The notes under the pieces are model-generated. The model was not told the origin of the DNA and did not search any database. It was given only the letters and a program-made list of their open reading frames with translations. From contig CAJVGD010000015.1 of assembly GCA_910890315.1 (NCBI GenBank), positions 124,001 to 188,000 of the forward strand: a stretch of DNA of 64,000 bases, given 5' to 3'. The translations under genes and the position numbers were made by a program. The DNA is from Serendipita indica DSM 11827 (Eukaryota; Basidiomycota; Agaricomycetes; Sebacinales; Serendipitaceae). Shown here piece after piece: positions 22,101 to 33,413 of the stretch (the stretch's first letter is position 1; each line of letters begins with the position of its first letter).

Positions 22101-23116
22101 CTCTTCGCCAGTGTCGGTAACGTCCATCACTTGAGCGAGATCACCTTGGTACTTGCCGCGCTTGAGACGGACCCATGCACCAGGTTGCAGAGTAAACTCT
22201 TTCTGCTTGAGTTGGAGGAGGGGTGCCATTTCGCCAATGGGGACAAGGATTGGATCCCGTCGAAAGATACCGACGAGGTTTGAACATGCAGAGATGACAG
22301 CCTCTTTACTTCGCGACTCGACGTAGATGTACCCAGGAATGGATGTACGTTCAAATGCTGAGATGATTTGAAGTGGGTTGCCTTTGAGTTCGAGATCGAG
22401 CGTCTTGCGATAGAGGCTGAGCACAATATCTCGTTCGCGTCCGGGCTACAAATTAGCACAGAGCGAAGAGAAATTGGTGAAAAAATTCACCTTGACTTTG
22501 ACTTGCCACAGGTTTGGATCGTTGACGCTTGGCATGAGCATTCGCTGGGGTACAGAGGCCAGTTCTTCGACCATTTGATCGTTTCGTGCGTATTTTTCAC
22601 GCAATCGTTTTGCTAGCTCTTCTCCAGAGATTTCCATGTCTTCAAACCGTTTTCGGTCGAGCCTTCGCGCCCGTGCGACGCTCCGTTCTGCGTCTTGATC
22701 ATCCTCTTCATCGTCTTGTTGTTGGTACTGCAAGAATCCTATACGAAAGGACTGTATGTCAGCTGTACGTGCCGCCGTTGGCCCAAGAAAGACGCGCCTG
22801 CCTCTGCCTCGTCTTCCTCATCGTCGTCGGCATCATCATCATCCACAAGTGCTTGTACATCGATATAAGGGTTTACAACTTGCTCTCTTCGCCGCCGCTA
22901 GTTGCGTACATTCAGCAAATTGGTGTCAAACGTTCAGAAATTCAAGTTTACTTTTGCTTTTCGCGGGTCTCGTTCCAATTCTTCCTCTTCCTCTTCTTCG
23001 TCTTCCTCTTCATCATCACTGTCGTCCATGTGCTTACGTCGAACAGGCTCCTCTTCTTCGTCTTCATCATAGTCGTTGCCAGCGCGCATGCGTACGTCGC
23101 GTTCGTCGAGATCCAT
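19172..23116 (-). CDS. SPT5: Transcription elongation factor SPT5
   Basis: The large subunit of DSIF (with Spt4), which clamps RNA polymerase II and recruits capping and elongation factors in the nucleus. Domains in order: an acidic N-terminus (start 23114-23116, MDLDERDV), an NGN domain (about 22260-22440, with GYIYVESRSKEAV), several KOW motifs (for example KRGKYQGDLAQV and LQPGDQVEVYQGE), the KOW block with KGTQKGYQGIIKD, a C-terminal repeat region rich in TPNPY and TPAW/TPGW, then SAPTPYV-type repeats, and a conserved end near CGRIQVPGAADIEV. The stop is at 19172. Within the repeat region the frame shifts by one near 20221-20236 with no suitable intron visible, which may be a consensus error. 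Two candidate introns near the 3' end are very short (about 35 nt). Confidence 0.93.
19690..20530 (-). repeat. Spt5 C-terminal repeat region (coding)
   Basis: Two repeat styles sit side by side. The first alternates TPNPY with TPGW/TPAW, each separated by 5-9 residues, at least five times. The second is built of APTP units such as SAPTPYVSAPTP. In other eukaryotes the Spt5 repeats are phosphorylated at TP sites by P-TEFb/CDK9 kinases; the TPAW units recall the fission yeast TPAWNSGSK repeat. Confidence 0.8.
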
Positions 23117-23629
23117 GATTATTGTACGCAGCGAGTTGGCGCTTTAGCTGGTCGTGGCCGGGTCCAAGAGGGATGGCCAAACACGGCGAGGCTTGCCACT
23201 GGCACCAACATGGTAGCAATCGCTATGGCCTTGATTTCCACCTAAATGCTCCTGTTTGATAGTATATACTACTTAAAGTGCGTGTTAGGAATGTCCACTC
23301 TGTCAACGAGACCAAAGGCCCCTAATCGGAGTGTAAAGCGTGAAATGTCCGCCAAACGGACATGCCGAATAAGAGGCGGATCCACTTAGAGGCCGGCTTA
23401 TCGAAGCCAGGAACGCTCTAATCCAAACTAGTAGTGGGTGGAAGAGCACAATGAAAAAGGATTGAGCCGAGGTCCCTATTTCAATAATGAGTGATCCAGG
23501 GATCTGGTTTCACAAACACATACAAAATCCGCGTGGACTGGTTCTTTTTGATTCACGCACTCCAGTCTGCTCTTTGCTCCCCTCCTTCCCTCCTCCCGTC
23601 TCAACGCCCGCCAGCTAGGATCTGCAAAC
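23117..23629. promoter_or_regulatory. Divergent promoter of SPT5 and the P450 gene
   Basis: About 510 bases between two divergent start codons. No coding potential is recognised apart from a small overlap with antisense frames. It should hold both promoters; a pyrimidine-rich leader precedes the P450 start. Confidence 0.45.
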
Positions 23630-25502
23630 ATGCACTGGACAGACGTGATCCAACGCTACGCTGCCCAATACGACGTCGACCTCTCGCCGCTCCAGATTAA
23701 CCTCGGTCTTGGTGTTGGCGCCGTTGTTGTCCTCGCCGTTGTGCGCTATCTCTCGTCCTCGTCGTCCAATGTCTATCACGGACCAGGCCCAAAGGGTGTT
23801 CCAGTCCTGGGGAACGCAGCAGACTTGCCCAAGAAAGACGACTACAAAGTCTATGCCTCTTGGCGACACAAATACGGTGATTTCCACAATGTCTAGCGCA
23901 ATTACAAACAAGAGTCTAACTCCAGTCTAGGTGAAATGGTCTACCTGAGCGTTCTCGGGCAGCCAATCTACATTTTGAATTCACTCCGCACGGCCACAGA
24001 GCTCATGAACAAGCGTGCAATGATTTACTCTGACCGTCCCATCATGATCATGGCCCAGGAGCTCGTCGGGTGGAAGCGCACCCCTGTCCTCACGTCCTCC
24101 AACGACCCGCGATATTCTCGCTATCGCAAGCTCTTCCACACCGCGCTCCGAAAGGAGCGTGTACGTGAAATGGCTCCACTGCAAGAAAAGTCTAGCCACC
24201 AAATGTTGCAGCTTATCCTCGACAAGCCAGACGACTTTGTCAAGCACATTCGCTAGTACGTCTTCTTCTCTTGAGATACCGCAGGAAGCTGATATTCTAC
24301 AGTTGCATTGGCGCTGTGATCACCAAAGTCACGTATGACTATGACATGAAGCCCGAAGGCGACGAGTTTGTCGAGTTGGCTGAGATTTCTGCGGATACCT
24401 TTTCCCAAGCTGCTGCTCCAGGAGCATGGCTGGTCGACATCTTCCCATGGAGTGCGTCTCATATAGCATATAAGTCTCGTCTAATCGCCCTATCAGTGCG
24501 CCATATCCCCGCTTGGTTCCCTGGAGCACGCTTCCAACGCATCGCCCGCGAATGGAAGGCCGTCAACGACTACCTGCACTCAAAGCCCTACAATGACGTC
24601 AAAGCGCAAATGGCAGCTGGAACGCACCACGGATCCGTCACCTCGCATCTCCTTACAAATGCACAGTCGTCCACGGTGGACGAAGACGGCGAAGTCGTAG
24701 TGCTCGATGACGAAGAGGAGAACCGCATCATGTGGGTCGTTGGAGCCATCTACTCTGGTGGAGCAGACACGACGGTCAGCGCTCTAACGACGTTTGTCCT
24801 CGCAATGGTCCTCTACCCTGGTGCTCAGCACAAGGCGCACGAAGAAATTGACCGTGTGCTTGGAAAGGATAGGCTGCCGGTGATGAGTGACAGGGAAAAC
24901 TTGCCGTACGTCGAAGCCTTGTTCAAAGAGGTGCTTCGATGGCACCCAGTCGCCCCACTCGGTGTACCTCATCGACTAACGAAAGAGGACAAATTCGAAG
25001 GTAATCAATTACATCTAGTCTAACAAAAAAAAGGGCCTGACGTTTCTGAATAGGCGTCACCCTTCCGGCCGGCTCTACGGTGATTAGCAACATTTGGGCA
25101 ATGGGCCATACCGAGGCGGACGGAAACGAGTTTAAGCCCGAACGCCATCTCCATAATAGCAAAGAAGGAGCCGCGACGGACCCAAGAGAATATGTATTTG
25201 GTTTCGGACGAAGGATTTGCCCCGGCAAAGAGCTCGCGGATGCCGGCGTCTGGTTGGGGATCGTAAGCCTTCTTGCGGCGTTTAGGTTTGGCAAGAAGCC
25301 GGACGGCAAAGGCGGTTATGTGGAGGTTAAAGAGGAGTATGCGCCTGGTATCATTTCGTACGTCGTCTTGTTTCTGCTGACGGCGTGTCGTCTGAACGCT
25401 TGTTTCAGGCATCCCATGCCATTTGCCTGCTCGATTGTCCCCCGCCATTCGAGCACGGCTGCACTCATCCGGTCTGCAATTGCCCGTGACCGAGAACACT
25501 GA
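23630..25502 (+). CDS. Cytochrome P450 monooxygenase
   Basis: A membrane-anchored haem monooxygenase of the ER. Start ATG 23630; an N-terminal helix (around LGVGAVVVLAVV) is followed by the hinge GPGPKGVP. The frame is carried over introns of about 50 nt (for example after HNV near 23890, after FVKHIR near 24254, and before VTLPAGS near 25053). The I-helix carries GGADTT, the K-helix ExxR is in EVLRW, the PER motif is PERHL, and the haem loop reads FGFGRRICPG with its cysteine ligand. All diagnostic motifs are present, so it looks functional. The sequence is of the type often annotated as O-methylsterigmatocystin oxidoreductase-like in basidiomycetes; its true substrate cannot be told. It is not in an obvious biosynthetic cluster. 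Stop TGA at 25500-25502. Confidence 0.92.
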
Positions 25503-25811
25503 TTGTGGTTGTCATGTTCTAGTGGATTCTGTGATCGTTGTCCATGGTTCTGAAACTGGTATGAAACCAGCGGGTTATTCGGGACCATGCATGCACTAGT
25601 GCCAGTTTGGGCCTGGAGAGGACGCCGTGAATATAAATGTCTGGGATCGCGATAAACAAAATGATAGTCCATCAGATGGAAACCGTGCGGGTGGAGGTTA
25701 GAACTGATTCTCTCCGTCAAGCATATATAAGTGCGGCGGCTGGAGGTCATCAACCCGTGCCGCTGCTGCTGCTGCCTCTTGGACCTCTCCTCGTCCGTTA
25801 TCCCTGTCGCA
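25503..25811. other. Spacer with promoter of the DUF6533 gene
   Basis: 309 bases, no gene seen. A TATA-like agcatatataag lies near 25718-25729, about 85-95 bases before the start at 25812, well placed for a promoter. Confidence 0.45.
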
Positions 25812-28242
25812 ATGGCTACAATGTCCACCGAAGAGATTGCTGCGACACTCACAACGCTCGCCGAGGCCGTCTCCATTGGCCGCTACTGCACGCTCGCTGC
25901 CTGGGTCTTGCTCCTGTACGATCATATCATCCATCTCGACAAGGAAATCGAACTCTTTTGGATGAAACCCTGGAGCTTTGCAAAGGGTCTCTACCTCTTC
26001 GTGCGTTATGCATTCCTCTTAAACATTCAAGCTTACCTGCGACAAAAAGAATCGATATAGTGCTGCAGTGTTCATCGGGATACACGCCATGAGTCTGTTT
26101 CTCCATTCCTTTGCACAACTCGCGCTAACTGACAGGCAGTCTTCCTCAGCCCAAACGTCACAGATGGCATGTACGTACTCGTATCTATTTGTTTACCCGC
26201 TTCCTAACGTCTTCTTCCCAGATGTGAGCCCATCTTCCACCTTTGTTTCCCAACAACCCGCTAACCCAGGGCAGGTTTAGGCTGGTTTAAATTCGAAGGT
26301 TACACGGGTGTGTTGCGCTTCTCGTCTTCGCCTGGGTTCTCTTCTGACCCACTCTGGCAGGGACAATTGGCATCGCCGCGGTCGAGCGTACGCACCAATC
26401 CATCTGTCCAATAAACTGACATCTGACGAGTACAAAGTCATTCTTGGGTTCCGCGTCCTTGCTCTATGGAATCGTAACAAGGTCAGCTCGTACGACACAG
26501 GGAGAGAATGATGCTGACCCAGACGATAGATTATCACCTTTATCGTCTATTTTGCCCTCTTTTGCGAGATATCGGCCATGCTTGGGATCCTCACTTCGAC
26601 CTACGTCCACATGGGTGGTCAGTGCTTTCCCTTTTTCTTCACTGGGCCATCCCTTCTCACCATCGGATTAAACACAGCCGTATCCACGCCAATTCCCGGG
26701 ATACCATACAAAGCATGCCTTCCATTCAACATCCCGCCCTACTTTTTCGCATTTTGGCTACCGCCGCTCGGCTACGAGTCTCTCGTCTTCCTTCTCGCGG
26801 CGGCCAAGGGCTATCAAACGCTCCATACCGCGTTTGTCGCCACACGGAACGCTGCACGGATCAATATCCCCATGCCCCGCTTCAGCATCAGCGGCGAGCG
26901 AAGGAGCGAAACGATTGGGCGTGGGAGTTCCACCGTCGCGAGCGCACATAACCATGGTGCCGTCGAGGCGGTCGCGGGCAACGAACGAGGGGAGAATGGT
27001 GGGATCATTGGACGAGAAGCAGAAGCTAGAATCAAGCGCACAACGTTTTTCGCGTTCAAGACGACTGGTTCGCGCTTGCTCGAGGTCATGATCCGCGACT
27101 CGCTCTGGTACTTTTTACTCATCTTTGTGTGCGACATGGTTTGCTCGTTGATTTGGCTCAAGGGCCCCGACTCGCTCCTCCAAGCCGTTGTGGGTTTTGG
27201 TCTCGTCATTCCCTCCGTCGCAGGCTCGCATCTGCTTCTCAATCTTCGCGATGCATACTATCACCCCACGGGCATCACGACCGCCAGCACCGGTACACGC
27301 ACTTACGATCTGCCCACGTTTAATCGCTCTGTAGACAATTCGGCCAAGAATGGCAAAGGGTATGCCCTCTTGTGGTGTAGTTACCTGCTTCTCACTCCTA
27401 CATAGGCCGAAGAAGCGCGATTGGTTCACTCGGAGCGTGGCTGGTGGACGACAGCTTGATACAGAATGGGCCCTAGATCCAGAACAGGTGTGCTCGTTTA
27501 ACTGTATTCTTGCAAGGTGTTGACAAATATTCAGGACAAGGTCACCCACTTTTCCACCTCGGACCCAGATCTCAAGCAGCCCGCCAACTTTGAGGACGGC
27601 GACATGCGACTCGAGCCAGTCGCGCGCGTGAAAGACAGTAGCGTTGGAGGAGAGAACATTGAGCTCGTCAATGTTTCCAAGTCGCATTCTACGACTGCTA
27701 ATACCTCTCATTCGCCTATTGCTCCCGACGCCGTCCCACAACCATCAGACTCGTCACCTACAAAGGGTCATCTTCCCCGTCTCTCCCTCGCCATAGGCAG
27801 CTCCAACGCAAAGTCTCAACCACGTTCGCCCCCCACGTCTAGCCATGGACGTGGATCCAAGTCGCCTTCTTCACCATCAGCGACGAGCGCCCGGGGTATA
27901 CACATTACGACCACCACAACGACAGTGGAGGACCTGCCACCACTTTTCGCGCCGCACGACTCGTCAAAATATATCTCCCGCCGTAACAGTGTGCAAGCCA
28001 AATCGAGTGTCTCTCCACCTACAACGCCGATTAATGCCCTTTCAACGAATGGATATCCTTCTACGACTCCTCCTGGAATTCACGGGTCATCACCCATATT
28101 GGACGCGTCGACACCACCGCTTTCGTCGGCTCCGCTGCCCAGGGAGTTTGGGACATATGGGTTTGGTTCAAACGCTTCTCGGCCTGGGACTGCCAACTCT
28201 CGGCCTGGGACCGCCGGGGCGAGAGACAAGCCTATGGACTGA
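25812..28242 (+). CDS. DUF6533-type multi-pass membrane protein
   Basis: Belongs by sequence style to the DUF6533 family of Agaricomycete seven-TM proteins, whose function is unknown and whose layout recalls receptors. The start at 25812 (MATMSTEE) leads into the hallmark first helix and loop (YCTLAAWVLLLYDHIIHLDKE...FW). Later exons add W-x-FEGYTG and further helices (LGFRVLALWNRNK, FIVYFALFCEISAMLGILTS, SLWYFLLIFVCDMV). The C-terminus from about 27540 is a long hydrophilic Ser/Pro/Thr-rich tail ending with two SRPGTA repeats, stop at 28240-28242. Exon joins between 26000 and 26600 are only partly certain. A second family member lies at 52017-53294 on the other strand. Confidence 0.75.
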
Positions 28243-29857
28243 GGGCTCATTCCTCGTCGCGCTCATTCCTCATCGCGAACGAGCGAATAGGAATCTCCTT
28301 TCTCACTTTTGCACACCATGTCATGGACCGCTAGAGCTTGTTGCTTGCCATCCCGTACTTTCTTGTCCATCGTGTATGCTAATGAACCTCCACCATCACG
28401 CACACCAACGAACCTCTCTACACGCCCTTCTTGCCCTTTTCTTGTCCATTCGTCGTTGGTCGTGCTATCATTCCCAAGTAGTATTTCATCCTCCTAGAAC
28501 AAAGAGCCCCTTGTTGCACCAATTCTCCGACCGCGTCCGTTCGTTTTTCTTGGAATGTCACAGTGTTGTGACTGTAGCAAGAGTTACTCAATATACGAGT
28601 TTTTCTCTATTATACCACGCTGGTGAGGACTTAGATCCGACGCCTAGTTATGACCTTATGAGTCAATAGTTGAATGCGAGACCTAGAACAGGTTAATAGG
28701 CAGCATAATATGCAAGCAGTACGGGTCTACGTCAACTAGTCTCGCAATTGGGCAAGTGCTTTGTGGAATTGTCCAACACTTCGGTGCCTCTCTGCTCCAT
28801 AACCAGGCTCACAGCACTGGGTAGATATCAGTACCAGCTGGAAGAGGGCCTTCGCGAGAGGGCAAAGGGAATGGATTTGCCTCCGGATCTACGAGCATCC
28901 TTAATTTTGCAACGGCTTTGGCTGCTTTGTTTGAACAGAATCTCAGATTTTTCAGCTGAAATATTTGCTTGAGCAACATACAAGGACTGCTGAGATCCAC
29001 TTTGGAACTTTCGTCGCTGGACTTGCCGCACCAAATTCCAAAGTATTCGAAGGTTCCCAACCTAGCGCCTTGGATAATAATCAAAGGAGGCAAAGCCATT
29101 GACAGGATCGAGCGCCAACCGTCGGAGTTTTGGCGCCACAAAGTGGCGTAGCACTTCCTTTGAATTCCGGCCAAGCATTTCAAACTTGATAAGTGACCCC
29201 AGCATACAATTTGATGGGAACTTGAAGTTTGCCAAACAGATTAATATCAAGAAGGTCAGATTGGCTGCAAGGTCTACTGATAGGGATTTGATGTAAACGA
29301 CGATATGTTCGACGGTGTCGGTGGATCGCAGCATTCCACAAGCGACTCATACTACTCTTTTGTAGGAAAGAAACTGCAAGAGGGTACTCGGCGTATATCC
29401 AAGCCTTTCGACTCTTTCACCAATAATGGCGTCGTCTTCCCCGCAGAAGTCGGCGGTAGATTGGCCAGTGAGCATCGCTCGTGAACTAACTCTCATGATT
29501 CGTCAATCCGGCTGACTAGATTCCCTACTTGCTCCGTGGCATAGAGGCCATTCATCTGTCTCGCCCCGATAACGGACCCACATAGGCGCCAGTTGAACTA
29601 CAGCAAACTTGGCCCGATGTGATTCGCTGAGAGACGTACTCATCGACTATACAGGAAATTCCCACCGATTCAGTTGTAGTTTAGTGGTTCCTTGTGTGCG
29701 CTGCCCCCTACAGAGAAAAGCCCCCGAATCACGGAGACATTATGAGGGTAAATGGTAGCTCCGTAATCTATTTTCTGCAATATAAGTGCACAGTTCAAGC
29801 CTTCGACCCTCCTAGATTCGACCGAAGACAGGTCCTACTCTACTATAATTACCAAGA
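28243..29857. other. Gene-poor stretch with an F-box gene fragment
   Basis: 1.6 kb with no intact gene. The first 500 bases are the 3' flank of the DUF6533 gene. The middle holds a broken F-box/LRR fragment on the minus strand (28809-29334). The last 500 bases carry no recognisable signal besides the promoter side of the alginate-lyase-like gene. Confidence 0.6.
28809..29334 (-). pseudogene. Fragment of an F-box/LRR gene
   Basis: Two minus-strand frames, switching near 29060-29090, read like the C-terminal third of the F-box/LRR gene at 32062-33295. Shared landmarks in order are a FVAPKLRRL segment (FAAPNLRRL there), a GTFEYFGIW segment (FERLEYFHFGW there), a KLRMLVDPEANPFPLPSREG segment (LALKLLVDEDADLFPAPPREG there). 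The F-box and middle part are absent and no start is visible. It is a host gene remnant, probably a duplicated copy in the opposite orientation. Confidence 0.7.
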
Positions 29858-31071
29858 ATGCGATTATCCTCATTGATCCCCTTTACACAAGCATTCTTCG
29901 ACTCCTCACCACAATACAGCGCATCCGCAGGGGACATTAAGTCTTATGCTCCCCATTCGTTTGTACACCCGGGAGTCCTACTCAACACGGTCCAGCTTGA
30001 CTTTATGCGTGCAAAAGTTATCTCTGGCGCACAACCATGGCAGGTGCCTACGACGCGATGCTAGGAGATTCTCTTGTCGCTCAGTCACGCACTCCATCTC
30101 CGCATCCCGTCATTGGATGTGGAGAGGATTTGAACATTGGATGCGTGGATGAGACACAAGATGCACTCGCGGCGTACGGGAATGCGTTGGCGTGGTACGT
30201 AAGTCGGGACGGCAAATACGCGAAGAAGGCGATATCCTATTTCAACGCGTGGGCTGGTACGATCCAGGGCCACGCAAACTCGAGTGCGCCGCTCCAGACG
30301 GGATTCGCGGGCACGTCCTGGGCGAAAGGCGCAGAAATTATCCGTCACACGTATACAGGTAAGTCTATCTGGATTGCCCTCCCATTTCTAATCAGAAACC
30401 AAGGCTGGGGTGCAGACGATATTGCCAAGTTTGAGACAATGCTTCGCGACGTCTATCTTTCCAGAGTCATAGATGGCTCTAGTAGTGGCAGCCAGGAATT
30501 AGGTTGGTCGGTTTGTGGATTTTGAGCTGTCGGTTCACTCGGACTTCTAGTCATGATGGAAGCCACACAGAGTATCTCTGTCTTTCTCAACGATCGAGCC
30601 AGCTACGACAAGGCGATGAACAAGTACCTCGGTCGTATACCTGCTTATATTTACCTCGCCACGGACGGTGCATATTGGCAAGGACAAATTGGGTTCGTCA
30701 ATGGGATTGTGCAAGAGACATGTCGTGACTTTGCCCATACGGGTTATGGCATTGCGGCGATTGGACACATAGCGGAGACGTCGCGCATCCAAGGCACGGA
30801 TCTCTATGTGGGCGAAGTCGGTACACGGCTGCGCTATGCACTGGAATTTCATTCGCTCTATGAGTTGGGTGCCGCTGTCCCAAGTTGGCTATGCGAGGGC
30901 AAGTTGACGTTAGGTTTGGGACCCATCACCGAGATTGGACTCAATGCGATGAAAACGAGACTTGGGTATACGATGCCAACAACTCAAATTCTGACGCAGA
31001 TGCAACGTCCAGCTAGTACAACCTCGCTTCTCGGATGGGAGACGCTCACACATGCAGAAAACCCGGAGTAG
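29858..31071 (+). CDS. Alginate-lyase-family polysaccharide lyase, one frame break
   Basis: Resembles the alginate lyase superfamily, secreted enzymes that cleave uronic-acid polysaccharides by beta-elimination. Start ATG 29858; a mildly hydrophobic N-terminus could be a signal peptide. Family landmarks are FVHPGVLL, AYDAML, RTPSPHP, an NALAWYV helix, FNAWAGT, and a catalytic-region MMEATQSISVFLNDR followed by YWQ and FAHTGYGIAAIGHIAE. Introns near 30360 and 30500 restore the frame at their sites. Near 30040-30047, between GAQPW and AYDAM, the frame is off by one base with no intron to explain it. So the gene is either freshly broken or carries a consensus error; everything downstream is conserved to the stop at 31071. 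The natural substrate in a fungus may be a plant or algal uronan, or glucuronan. Confidence 0.75.
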
Positions 31072-31200
31072 AAATGGTTTAAATGTGTATATACCTTTAT
31101 CTAATGTCGTAATCTCCATCATTAGTACCACCGCTTTCGAGCGGGGTCGACAAGCCTTCGACAGTCGGATCCTAGGAGCTCCCTTGAGGATCAAAAGAGC

Positions 31201-31762
31201 CTATGCCTCGCGAACGAGTTTGCCCTTGGCTGCACGGAGCTGTTCCGCGGTTGTGATGCCCTGCGCCTCCAAACCTCGATAATTCACCGTATCCCCTCCA
31301 AGGATCTCCCTTGCTTCGGCGTCGGTAATACCCTTGAAAAGAGCCTTGACAGCGCTGTACATTGCATCGTTTATTTTCGCTGGCGAAACATCTGGGGGAT
31401 CCTGAGGAAGGTTGCTGACGATGATTCGCTCGCTAGGAGGTATCGAATTGAGCGCATCTTTGTCAAATCCGTACATTGGGGATCGCTTTTCGAGCGCAGC
31501 GCGGTTCGTTTCTGTCATGAGGAAGACTGTGTTCTCGAGGTGATGCGGGGTGATCATTTTCAGATCACTGTCCTCTATTCTGAACATCTTGTCGATCGAA
31601 GAACTACTGTTACCACAGCAGCAGCAGCCTTCGAGGCCTAGAATGTGCGGTCAGTCTTGTAGCAAACAGACAAAAAGCCGACCTCTCACAGGGTGCACAG
31701 GGCTCGCATAGACTGAATACCGCGAGACAGCAGTAGCACAAGACGCCGAAAATTTCTGCCAT
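31201..31762 (-). CDS. Small protein with extremely Cys-rich N-terminus
   Basis: No family recognised. Start ATG 31760-31762; a GTGAGA donor joins the first exon (ends at GCACCCT) to an exon beginning GCCTCGAAGG, giving an N-terminus with CYCC, CEPCAPC and CCCC. That is ten cysteines in the first 32 residues mixed with hydrophobic residues. The remaining 130 or so residues are soluble-looking and contain an ITDAEAREILGG helix-like region and a C-terminal YRGLEAQGITTAEQLRAAKG segment that looks like a helix-turn-helix-like element. Cys-rich N-termini like this are often S-palmitoylated, so membrane tethering is the simplest idea. Stop TAG at 31201-31203. Confidence 0.7.
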
Positions 31763-32061
31763 AGACAGGAAAGTAGGGCGCGACGATCTAAGACAGCCTC
31801 TTTTTATGCTCAGGCCATTGCCCGCCGGCTGTCAACCCGTCAGTCCGAGCGCCCGTGGGGAATAGTCCCGCGTTCTGAGGGCTAAGGCTTATTAGCGCTC
31901 GAAACTCTCAGCCAAATGAAATGGCAGAGGCTCAGGGAGCGGCTGAGCCATCTTTGGACCCAACCGCTACCAGCTTGCGTGCACGCGCTCAGTGAGGCTA
32001 CGCGTTTCTTTACTCAGAGAATCGTCTCAGATATCCAGGGACATACCCGGGATATCCTATC
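31763..32061. promoter_or_regulatory. Divergent promoter of the Cys-rich and F-box genes
   Basis: 299 bases between divergent starts; no coding signal. A tttttatgctc stretch near 31800 may be a TATA-like element for the minus-strand gene. Confidence 0.35.
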
Positions 32062-33295
32062 ATGGAACAGCCGCTCTCAATTAACAATACCCGCCTTCCC
32101 GTCGAGCTGCTGGGAGACATCTTTCATCGGCTGGTTGAAGACGACGACAATGAGGTTGCAGACTCTAAACTCGACAATATTCTTCTCGTATGTAAAATAT
32201 GGAGAGACGCAGCACTTAGCTTCACAGATTTGTGGTCAGAGCTCTATATTTGCCTCGATCGCAGATTGGGACAAGACGAACATTATTGGCTTAGATATAC
32301 AAAAACGAGGCTCAAGCGGGCGGGACCTACACAGCTCCTCGGCATACACTTTACTTTCAATTATCCCAATCGGTGGGCTTATGCCCCGAGTATGAAAGGG
32401 TCTTCTCACTTCCAACAGCTGATATACACCTCACGGGTCCTCAAGGTGTCACTGCGGCACGATGGCGGAGTTTCGAATACCATGCACCCTCTGACGGGGA
32501 AGCAGCATCGCATTACGACTCTTCAACTTCCCGACTCCTCACCTTCGGGACCTCCATGTTATTTCCGTCCACCTCGACTCTTTGTTTCCATACACTCCAC
32601 GACTCACAAATGTGACCCTGTCCGACTGCAGTCCACCCTGCCTTCCCTTCATCAAAACAGTCAAGATCCTCGATTTGCTTGTGGGAAATCGAGGACGGCG
32701 TCCTGTGTTTCTCTATCTCTGTGACGCATCCAGCGTGACGGAGTTCAAGTTGACTTGCTGGCCAGACTTTATTGTTGCCCCGCACTGCGTCCTTCAATCT
32801 CTGGTCGAATTCAAATTTACAGGTCGCCTCGCAATCCAAAGCCTCGAACGATTTGCAGCGCCAAATCTTCGACGCTTGACACTCCTCGTCGACTCCGGTA
32901 GTTCCTATCCTGCCTTTGCCCAATGTACGGGCGTCAACTTTGAACGGCTAGAGTACTTCCATTTCGGGTGGCCGCATCGGATCGAGGATGCGAGCATCCG
33001 AGAATACCTCGATGCTGCGCAAATCCTGCTCAAAAAGCTTTCCCAGCTGCAGACACTGAGCTTTGAGAGAAATTCCATAGCGGAACTTGCTCTGAAATTG
33101 CTCGTAGACGAGGACGCGGATCTATTCCCTGCGCCACCACGGGAGGGACATCTGAGCCTCATGCTCGACGGCGCGTCTTGCCCGATTGGATACGGTTCAT
33201 CAAGGAGACAAAGTATCGACGAGTTTAGGCAGATGGCTGACCTTGACGTGGAGAAAAGCTGGGGATTTTGTACCGAAAATGCAAAAGTTCGCTAG
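32062..33295 (+). CDS. F-box/LRR protein, one frame break
   Basis: A likely SCF ubiquitin-ligase substrate receptor. The start at 32062 (MEQPLS) is followed by an F-box-like motif (LPVELLGDIFHRLV...ILLVCKIWRDAAL..TDLW). The body has leucine-rich repeats of the basidiomycete F-box type, for example LVEFKFTGRLAIQSLERF and LRRLTLLVDSG. The frame shifts by one base near 32525-32540: QLP is followed in the next frame by TPHLRDLHVISVHLDSL. No GT-AG intron of suitable length fits. A broken minus-strand relative of its C-terminus lies at 28809-29334. Expression and function are therefore uncertain. Stop at 33293-33295. Confidence 0.72.
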
Positions 33296-33413
33296 ATTTT
33301 TAAGTGGAATATGGAATGCGATATGTTGTTCGTGGATGTGGGAACCCGTCGCAGACCTGTCAAGCTCGCTTAGAAGTTGTGAGTGTTATTAGATGAGTGA
33401 CATACGCCCAGGA

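Noticed and set aside
23630-28242. Secondary-metabolite cluster around the P450
   Set aside because: No synthase, cyclase or pathway regulator is nearby; neighbours are SPT5 and a membrane protein.
29655-29730. tRNA-like A-box (tagtttagtgg) near 29673
   Set aside because: No matching B-box (GGTTCRANNCC) within the expected distance and no cloverleaf with paired acceptor ends can be drawn.
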